Part shown: positions 58,397 through 64,000 of the stretch, piece after piece
Position numbering within the stretch: position 1 is the stretch's first letter
Layout of the letters: every line of letters starts with the position of its first letter
Source: Desulfovibrio sp. Huiquan2017
GTDB lineage: Bacteria; Desulfobacterota; Desulfovibrionia; Desulfovibrionales; Desulfovibrionaceae
Direction of reading: 5' to 3'
NCBI RefSeq assembly: GCF_017351175.1
Contig: NZ_JAFMPN010000001.1
Coordinates: forward strand, 124,001 to 188,000
Length of the DNA: 64,000 bases
The notes under the pieces: generated by a model
The model's database searches: none
What the model was told of the DNA's origin: nothing
Seen by the model: the letters and a program-made list of their open reading frames with translations, nothing else
Translations under genes and position numbers: made by a program

Positions 58397-59971
58397 ATGG
58401 AACTCGGATATCAGATACCGGTCACGGCCCTGTTGCTCATCGGCTGCATGCTGGCCTTCACGGTGGTCACCACCTTCATGTTCCGGAGCCAGAAAACCTC
58501 GGCCGACTATTATCTGGCCGGACGCAAGGTCAATTCGTTCATCAACGCCTCGGCCATTTCCTCGGACTACCTGTCCGCCGCCTCCTTCCTCGGCGTGGCG
58601 GGCGTGGCCTTCCTGTTCGGCTTCGACGGTATCATCTACGCGCTGGGCTTCTTCGTGGGATACATCGCCCTGCTCCTCTTTCTGGCCAGCCCCCTGCGCA
58701 AGTTCGGGCGCTACACCGTGCCCGACTTCGTCTCGGAGCGGTTCCACTCCAAGCCCGCCCGCGTGCTCGGCGTGATCGGCGTGCTGTTCATCTCCCTCTT
58801 TTACATGGCCCCGCAAATGCTCGGCGCGGGCAAGGTCATGGGTCTGCTGCTCAATCTGGACTACTCCACGTCGATCATCATCATCGCCTGCATCATCACC
58901 TTCTACGTTACCGTGGGCGGCATGAAGGCCACCACCGTCAACCAGCTGGTCCAGTTCTGGATCCTGTTCGGAGCCATGTTCCTGTTGGCCTTCATCCCCT
59001 TCATGATCAAGGGCTACACCTACACGGACGTGGTCAACTTCCTGCATGAATTCAAGGGCCCGACGCCCATCACCGGCAAGGAATTCGACGGCGCGGCCTA
59101 CACCGATCCCGCCTATTGGCTGACCAGCCTCAAGGACACCCTGTCCCTGCTGCTTGCGCTGATGTTCGGCACCGCCGGGCTGCCGCACATCCTGGTGCGT
59201 TTCTACACCGCCCCGGACGGCAAGGCCGCGCGCAGGACCGTCATCTATGTGCTCCTGCTCATCGGCATGTTCTACATCATGAGTCCCTACGTGGGCCACG
59301 TCATCCGCTATGTCTTCCTGCAAGGCGACGCGCTCGGCGTGTCCCCGCACCTCATGCAGTGGCTGGCCGACAACGGCAAGAACCTGGCCGTGCCCGTGGC
59401 GGGCTCCCACTTCGGCGGACAGGTCCTGCTCGGCATCGTGGTGGCCGGAGCCTTCGCCGCCATCCTGTCCACCGTGGCCGGGCTGATCATCGCCTGCGCC
59501 GGGGCCATCGGCCACGACCTGGTGGTCAATGTCTTCAATCCGGACATGCCCGAACGCTCCCGCGTCAAGGTCGCCCGCATCGCCTCCATCTGCGTGGGCC
59601 TGCTCGGCATCCCGCTGGGCTTCTGGGCCGAATCCATGCAGATCGCCATCCTCGTGGGGTTGGCCTTCGCCATCGCCGCCTCGACCTTTTTCCCGGTCCT
59701 GGTCATGGGCGTGTGGTGGCCGAAGATGACCAAGGGCGGAGCCTGCGCAGGCCTGGTCACCGGCATCATCGGCTCGTTCTTCATGATCCTCGGCAAATCC
59801 ATGCTGCCGCACTTCCTCCAGTACAACAATCCCGGCGGATTCGTCATGATCCTGACCTTCATCGCCATCTACGCGGTCTCCAAAATGGAATACGCCGCCA
59901 AGGGCGAAGCCGCCCTGCCGCCCGACACCATGGAAGTCATGGCCCTGCTTCACGGTCCGGAAAGAGCGTAA
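58397..59971 (+). CDS. Sodium:solute symporter (ActP/VC_2705 type)
   Basis: A 524-residue protein with about thirteen helices of the SSS family: SADYYLAGRKVNSFINASAI, FLGVAGVAFLFGFDGIIYAL, GRYTVPDFVSERFHS, and LMFGTAGLPHILVRFYTAPD with the family's GLPH. Members import acetate, pyruvate, propionate or related acids with Na+. The small partner subunit upstream and the divergent DUF294 gene are its usual companions. A terminator follows at 59996. Confidence 0.92.
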   Translation: MELGYQIPVTALLLIGCMLAFTVVTTFMFRSQKTSADYYLAGRKVNSFINASAISSDYLSAASFLGVAGVAFLFGFDGIIYALGFFVGYIALLLFLASPLRKFGRYTVPDFVSERFHSKPARVLGVIGVLFISLFYMAPQMLGAGKVMGLLLNLDYSTSIIIIACIITFYVTVGGMKATTVNQLVQFWILFGAMFLLAFIPFMIKGYTYTDVVNFLHEFKGPTPITGKEFDGAAYTDPAYWLTSLKDTLSLLLALMFGTAGLPHILVRFYTAPDGKAARRTVIYVLLLIGMFYIMSPYVGHVIRYVFLQGDALGVSPHLMQWLADNGKNLAVPVAGSHFGGQVLLGIVVAGAFAAILSTVAGLIIACAGAIGHDLVVNVFNPDMPERSRVKVARIASICVGLLGIPLGFWAESMQIAILVGLAFAIAASTFFPVLVMGVWWPKMTKGGACAGLVTGIIGSFFMILGKSMLPHFLQYNNPGGFVMILTFIAIYAVSKMEYAAKGEAALPPDTMEVMALLHGPERA

Positions 59972-59995
59972 TACTCCTACACCATTTCACCACAA

Positions 59996-60027
59996 GGGGC
60001 GGCGTCGATGGAATTCGACGCCGCCCC
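59996..60027. terminator. Terminator after the symporter
   Basis: GGGGCGGCGTCGA, loop TGGAAT, TCGACGCCGCCCC: perfect 13-bp stem, between convergent genes. Confidence 0.75.
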
Positions 60028-60059
60028 GCCCTTTGGGAAAGCCCTGTTCCCCTGCCGTA

Positions 60060-60647
60060 TTATACTTCCGCAATGACCCGGCACGGCAGGCCCGTGGCGT
60101 CAACAAGCCGCATGGGATAGCAATGCACCACGAACGCATCGCGCCCCGCTTCGGCGGCAAGGCTTTCAAGCGCAAACACGTTCTCCACCACGAAGGTGCC
60201 GGCATCCGCGCACAGCATATCCGCTTCGCGATGTTCTTTTGACCTGCGCACTCCGGCAAAGTCTATGCCGATCATGGCGACCTTTCTCTCCAGCAATCTG
60301 GCGATCAGATCCCACGACAACTGGATCGGCGCGGACAGATACTCTTTCGACGCATAGGGATGGGACGCCAGGCATCCGCTGAGGAAAAAGATGAAATCCC
60401 TTTCCCGAACGCGGGCCAGGTCGATGTCGTCCGCCTCGATGTCCCGATCCGCGACGGAACGCACGTCGAAGACTTGTCCGGAAAGCGTAAAATACGCATC
60501 GGGATACGTCTTGCCCATCAAGTCCAGATGGGTGCCGAGATGCCCGAAATAGTCCACCTTCGGAACATGTCTGTTTTTTGCTGTGAAAGACTCCACGGCC
60601 GTAATCGCCGCATTATCAAGCGGCAATGTCAAATCGATGCGCTGCAT
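60060..60647 (-). CDS. Cyclase family protein (kynurenine formamidase-like fold)
   Basis: A 195-residue metal-dependent hydrolase: RIDLTLPLDNAA at the start, then the metal motif HLGTHLD in YFGHLGTHLDLMGKTY (HxGTHxD), and IGIDFAGVRRSKEHREADML with a further His. The cyclase family includes arylformamidases and polyketide cyclases; the true substrate is unknown. AAGGAG lies 6 bases before the ATG. It is divergent from a MarR regulator, its likely controller. Confidence 0.87.
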   Translation of the reverse strand: MQRIDLTLPLDNAAITAVESFTAKNRHVPKVDYFGHLGTHLDLMGKTYPDAYFTLSGQVFDVRSVADRDIEADDIDLARVRERDFIFFLSGCLASHPYASKEYLSAPIQLSWDLIARLLERKVAMIGIDFAGVRRSKEHREADMLCADAGTFVVENVFALESLAAEAGRDAFVVHCYPMRLVDATGLPCRVIAEV

Positions 60648-60803
60648 GAAAACTCCTTTGAGGTTAATGGCGAGACGCCACTATTGTTGACAGGGAAACT
60701 ATTTTCATTTTATTTCCACGTCAACCAAAATGTTTCCTCGTTGACAAATTCGAAGAGAGGAGGCAAACGGATGGCCCGAACTTGAAAGAAAAGGTTGGCG
60801 ACA

Positions 60804-61361
60804 ATGCGAAATACGGACAATTCCCACGATTCAATCCACCGCGACACGTTCAATGGGCTCACGGCGCTGATGCGCCAATTCGCCGTTGTGGACTCCCTGA
60901 TGGGAAAAATCCTCAAACAGATAGCCCTGTCCGGGAGAGAATCTCCCCTCTGCGACCTCTCGCTTGCGGAAATCCATTTTCTTTCGGCGGTAGCCGAGTT
61001 CGCTCCCATCAATGGGACCATGCTGACGCAAAAGATAGGCCTGACCAAAGGCGGCGTCTCGAAGATGGCCGCCCGCCTGGCAAGCAAGGGGATGATTGAA
61101 TCCGAAAGAATCGAGGGAAACAAGAAATCGCAATACTACGTTCTCACGGCGGATGGCGAATTCGCTTGCGACGTACACACCGCGTTACACGACATCGCAA
61201 ACAACAAGATCATTTCGTCTCTGTCGCGATATGACGTTGACGAATTGACGGCTTTCAACAAGGTGCTGAACACCCTCTCGACCGCCATCAAGGAATCTTC
61301 CGAGGATGTCTCCGCCAACTTCAGGAAGTATCTGGCCGACGACGGCATCCATATCGATTAG
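60804..61361 (+). CDS. MarR family transcriptional regulator
   Basis: A 185-residue regulator. The winged helix spans about 50-120: LCDLSLAEIHFLSAVAEFAP, GTMLTQKIGLTKGGVSKMAA (recognition helix) and RIEGNKKSQYYVLTADGEF (wing). Long N- and C-terminal helices form the dimer. ATG at 60804 has AAGG upstream. It is divergent from the cyclase gene; GTTGAC occurs near 60686 and 60742 and its inverse near 60719 in the shared promoter region, possible operators. MarR proteins often respond to aromatic or amphipathic ligands. Confidence 0.87.
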   Translation: MRNTDNSHDSIHRDTFNGLTALMRQFAVVDSLMGKILKQIALSGRESPLCDLSLAEIHFLSAVAEFAPINGTMLTQKIGLTKGGVSKMAARLASKGMIESERIEGNKKSQYYVLTADGEFACDVHTALHDIANNKIISSLSRYDVDELTAFNKVLNTLSTAIKESSEDVSANFRKYLADDGIHID

Positions 61362-61555
61362 CCCGCGTTTCGCCTGCCACGAAAACGGAGGATGAGGAAT
61401 GCCCCAGCGAAAAACAGCGTGGAGGCCCCCATGCCCCCGATACCAAAGCCCGCGCGAATGCCCCGGGCACGGAAGCGGCATGCCGGAGGCTTTTCTTGAC
61501 ACAACGGATGGGGGTACCTACTTAAGGACGCACCACAACTTCCAAGGAGAGCGAC

Positions 61556-61894
61556 ATGAATTATGATATCCGGCTGGTCAAGCTCGTGAGCGGCGAAATG
61601 GTTGTCGGCAACTTCGTCGGCAGCGACATTGAGGAGCCCGCCATTTTGCAGGCCATGCCCACCCAACAGGGCACCCAGATGATCCTGTTGCCGTACGGCT
61701 ATCCCTTCGACCAGGAAATGCATGGCAAAATCGCCCAGGACCACGTGCTCTTCGAGTACAAGAATTGCCCTGAGGAATTGAAGACCAAATACATCGAAGC
61801 CAAAACCAACATCTCCCTGTCCAGCGGCGGACTCGACCTGTCCGGCATGGGCGGCACGGGCGGCATGGGCGGCGGAGGCCTCGACCTCGGCTAG
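61556..61894 (+). CDS. Small Sm-like hypothetical protein with Gly-rich tail
   Basis: A 112-residue protein, AAGGAG 6 bases before the ATG. Residues about 1-60 look like a small beta barrel (IRLVKLVSGEMVVGNFVGSD, then IEEPAILQAMP and MILLPYGYPF), close to an LSm/Hfq-type pattern of K-x-V-x-G-E followed by strands. The tail is nearly all Gly/Met/Leu/Asp (GMGGTGGMGGGG). I do not recognise a named family. It is monocistronic with a terminator at 61921. Confidence 0.7.
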   Translation: MNYDIRLVKLVSGEMVVGNFVGSDIEEPAILQAMPTQQGTQMILLPYGYPFDQEMHGKIAQDHVLFEYKNCPEELKTKYIEAKTNISLSSGGLDLSGMGGTGGMGGGGLDLG

Positions 61895-61920
61895 CCGACC
61901 CGCGCGAAACCTGTTATCCC

Positions 61921-61958
61921 GGACGGGGCCGGTTCTGAAGAACCGACCCCGTCCTTTC
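61921..61958 (+). terminator. Terminator after the Sm-like gene
   Basis: GGACGGGG/CCCCGTCC outer stem and CGGTTC/GAACCG inner stem with one C-A mismatch, then TTTCC. Confidence 0.78.
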
Positions 61959-61981
61959 CGTTCAACGACAGCCCCACAAAA

Positions 61982-64000
61982 ATGAAAGAACTGTTGCCCA
62001 TCCTCCCCCGCCCCTCCCGCTACCTCGGCAGCGAATGGGGCGCCGTGTTCAAGGACCCGTCCACCGTGACCGTGCGGTGCGCCCTGGCCTTCCCTGACAT
62101 GTACGAGGTGGGCATGTCCTACCTCGGCCAGAAAATCCTGTCCGAAGCGCTCAACGCCCACCCCGGCTACTGGGCCGAGCGGGTCTTCACACCCGACGAG
62201 GAGGCCGGGGCCATATTGCGTGAGCACGGCGCGCCACTGGCCACGTTGGAGTCGGACACCCCCCTGGCGGACATGGATGTCGTCGGCTTCAGCCTGACCC
62301 ACGAGCTCTGCTACACGAATATCCTGTACATGCTCGACCTGGCCGGAATTCCCTTCCGCAGCGCGGATAGGGAAGCCGCCCTGCCGCTCATCGTGGCGGG
62401 AGGCGGCGCGGCGTTCAACGCCGAGCCCGTGGCCCCGTTCTTCGACGCCATGGTCATCGGCGACGGCGAAGAGGCCATGGTTCAAGTCCTGGCCGCCGTG
62501 GACCGCGCCAAGAGCGAGGGGCTGTCCAAAGTGGAACTGCTCGAAAGCCTGACCGCCATTCCGGGGCTGTACGTTCCGTCGTTTTTCAAAGACCAGGGAG
62601 CGGGCACGCCGACCCCCCTGCGCGAAGGGTACGAGAGCGTGGAAAAGGCCGTGGTGGACGATCTCGACCGCACGCCCTTCCCCACGGCCCAGACCATTCC
62701 CTTCGGAGCCATCCACGACCGACTGACCATGGAAATCGCCCGGGGCTGCACGCGCGGCTGCCGGTTCTGCCAGGCGGGCATGATCTACCGCCCGGTACGC
62801 GAGCGCTCCCTGGACGGGCTCGACGCCATCCTGACCAATGGGCTGGCCGAGACCGGCTATGAGGAAACCTCCATGCTGTCGCTGTCCACCGGCGACTTCT
62901 CGGGGCTGGACTCCCTATTCACCCGCAGCTTCGATAAATGCGCGGCTGAACAAATCGCCATCTCCCTGCCGTCCCTGCGCGTGGGCTCCCTGTCCGCGCC
63001 GATCATGGAGCGCATCTCCTCCATCCGTCGCACGGGCGCGACCATCGCCCCGGAGGCGGGCAGCCAACGCATGCGCGACGTGATCAACAAAGGCGTTGAC
63101 GAGGAAGGACTGCTGGAGCACGTCCGGCTGCTCTTCAACAACGGCTGGCAGGGAGTGAAGCTTTATTTCATGATCGGTCTGCCCACCGAGACGGACGAGG
63201 ACCTGGACGCCATCCTGGACCTCTGCCTCAAGGTCCGCGACGCCGCGGGCCGGCACATCAAACGGCTCCAGGTCACGGCGGCGGTTTCGCCCTTCGTGCC
63301 CAAGCCGCACACCCCGTTCCAGTGGGAACCACAGATTCCGCTGGATGAAATCTACCGCCGCATCAACCACCTTCGAGACATCTTCCGGCCGCACAAACGC
63401 ATTTCCATCAAGTATCACGAACCCGAGATGACCTCGCTCGAAGGCGTCTTCTCGCGCGGCGACCGCCGCCTGGCCGAAGTGGTCGAACGGGCCTACGCCA
63501 AAGGCGCGCTCTTCTCCAGTTGGAAGGATCACCTGCGCCTCGAACCGTACCGGGAAGCCATGGCCGAGGCCGGGCTCGATTGGGAGGAGTACACCGGCTC
63601 GCGCGATCCCGAAGGCCCGCTGCCCTGGGATCACCTGTCCAGCGGCGTGACCAAACGGTTCCTGCTCAAGGAGCGCGAACGCGCCCTAGGCGGCAAGATC
63701 ACCGAGGACTGCCGCTACGGCGCATGCCGCAACTGCGGAGTCTGCCAATTCGACGGCCGGATTTCCACCCTGGCCGGACAGGCCGGGGACAAGGACATCC
63801 GCCCCAGGCTGGTCTTCCACCAACGCGACCAGGAGAGTGAGCAGCCGCCCTACAACGTGGAAAAGCCGGATCTGACCGGCAAGGCGGCACACTTCCGGAT
63901 ATGGTATGAAAAGACAGGATCGGCCGCCTTCCTCAGCCAATTGGAGCTCCAGGCCGTGTTCGAACGCGCCTTTCGCCGGGCCGGACTGCCCATGACCTTT
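61982..64000 (+). CDS. B12-binding/radical SAM protein with DUF2344 (partial, runs off the end)
   Basis: The first 673 codons of a long gene, open to the window edge. Residues about 1-200 form a B12-binding-like domain (FPDMYEVGMSYLGQKILSEA, VVGFSLTHELCYTNILYMLD). The radical SAM cluster is CTRGCRFC near residue 260, followed by LSLSTGDFSG and APEAGSQRMRDVINKG. The DUF2344 region begins near residue 640 (FRIWYEKTGSAAFLSQLELQ). This is the TIGR03960-type fusion seen in many anaerobes, whose reaction is unknown; tRNA modification or maturation of rod-shape/ribosome partners are possibilities only. No strong ribosome site; ATG at 61982 fits the family N-terminus. Confidence 0.9.
   Translation, partial: MKELLPILPRPSRYLGSEWGAVFKDPSTVTVRCALAFPDMYEVGMSYLGQKILSEALNAHPGYWAERVFTPDEEAGAILREHGAPLATLESDTPLADMDVVGFSLTHELCYTNILYMLDLAGIPFRSADREAALPLIVAGGGAAFNAEPVAPFFDAMVIGDGEEAMVQVLAAVDRAKSEGLSKVELLESLTAIPGLYVPSFFKDQGAGTPTPLREGYESVEKAVVDDLDRTPFPTAQTIPFGAIHDRLTMEIARGCTRGCRFCQAGMIYRPVRERSLDGLDAILTNGLAETGYEETSMLSLSTGDFSGLDSLFTRSFDKCAAEQIAISLPSLRVGSLSAPIMERISSIRRTGATIAPEAGSQRMRDVINKGVDEEGLLEHVRLLFNNGWQGVKLYFMIGLPTETDEDLDAILDLCLKVRDAAGRHIKRLQVTAAVSPFVPKPHTPFQWEPQIPLDEIYRRINHLRDIFRPHKRISIKYHEPEMTSLEGVFSRGDRRLAEVVERAYAKGALFSSWKDHLRLEPYREAMAEAGLDWEEYTGSRDPEGPLPWDHLSSGVTKRFLLKERERALGGKITEDCRYGACRNCGVCQFDGRISTLAGQAGDKDIRPRLVFHQRDQESEQPPYNVEKPDLTGKAAHFRIWYEKTGSAAFLSQLELQAVFERAFRRAGLPMTF

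Overview
The window reads as a chromosome segment of a GC-rich, Gram-negative sulfate-reducing deltaproteobacterium, most like the Desulfovibrionaceae (Desulfovibrio/Pseudodesulfovibrio). The grounds are a TunR-like tungstate regulator beside a molybdate/tungstate transporter, an archaeal-type split glutamate synthase, an ADH-synthase-type first enzyme of aromatic synthesis, FeoAB with a Cys-rich partner, and a dual-CXXC small protein. This assignment is inference from gene content; no 16S gene or other marker is present.

Layout. 1-14.6 kb: envelope and housekeeping genes (two glycosyltransferases, an MltB-like transglycosylase, TolC, a MogA-like protein, a DUF1614 membrane protein, RfbA, a PilZ protein, a two-gene RdgC-like pair, a GDSL esterase, a VTT membrane protein, a YcaO protein and an APC permease). 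14.8-23.8 kb: an integrative mobilizable element of about 8.9 kb, more AT-rich than its surroundings, inserted in the 3' end of tRNA-Leu(UAA) and bounded by a 57-bp direct repeat. It carries a tyrosine integrase, an AlpA-type regulator, a replication-like gene, MobC, a relaxase gene that encloses a second gene and an internal start, and a convergent pair of cargo genes (a D12-class adenine methyltransferase and a ParB-fold protein with a possible HEPN-like C-terminus). 23.9-27.3 kb: TunR-like regulator and a divergent transporter operon that has no ATPase gene. 27.7-33.8 kb: DUF922 protein and the split glutamate synthase operon with a leader terminator. 33.9-41.5 kb: solitary HicB, MltA, AI-2E family protein, hybrid histidine kinase, and a polar amino-acid ABC transporter. 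41.5-43.7 kb: decayed glycosyltransferase, GT9 enzyme, small membrane protein. 43.8-49.2 kb: Fur-type feo locus, a GATE-domain membrane protein, RidA, and the aromatic aldolase preceded by a phenylalanine-rich leader peptide and attenuator. 49.3-54.1 kb: Hpt protein, MltC, PilZ protein, an IS1595-like element and an orphan barstar. 54.2-64 kb: two flagellar-type small proteins, a long GT9 enzyme, a DUF294-type nucleotidyltransferase beside a sodium:solute symporter, a cyclase/MarR divergent pair, an Sm-like small protein, and the start of a B12/radical SAM protein that runs off the end.

How genes work together. TunR-like regulator plus ModA/ModB-like proteins form an oxyanion uptake unit. Three consecutive genes rebuild one glutamate synthase from amidotransferase, FMN and GXGXG/FAD parts. 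The Cys-rich protein, FeoA and FeoB form a ferrous iron importer under probable Fur control. Integrase, AlpA-like protein and the Mob proteins supply excision and conjugative mobilization of the element; the methyltransferase/ParB pair is its likely payload. The points most worth following are the three-product relaxase gene, the methyltransferase/ParB cargo, the Phe-codon attenuator and the two-gene RdgC.
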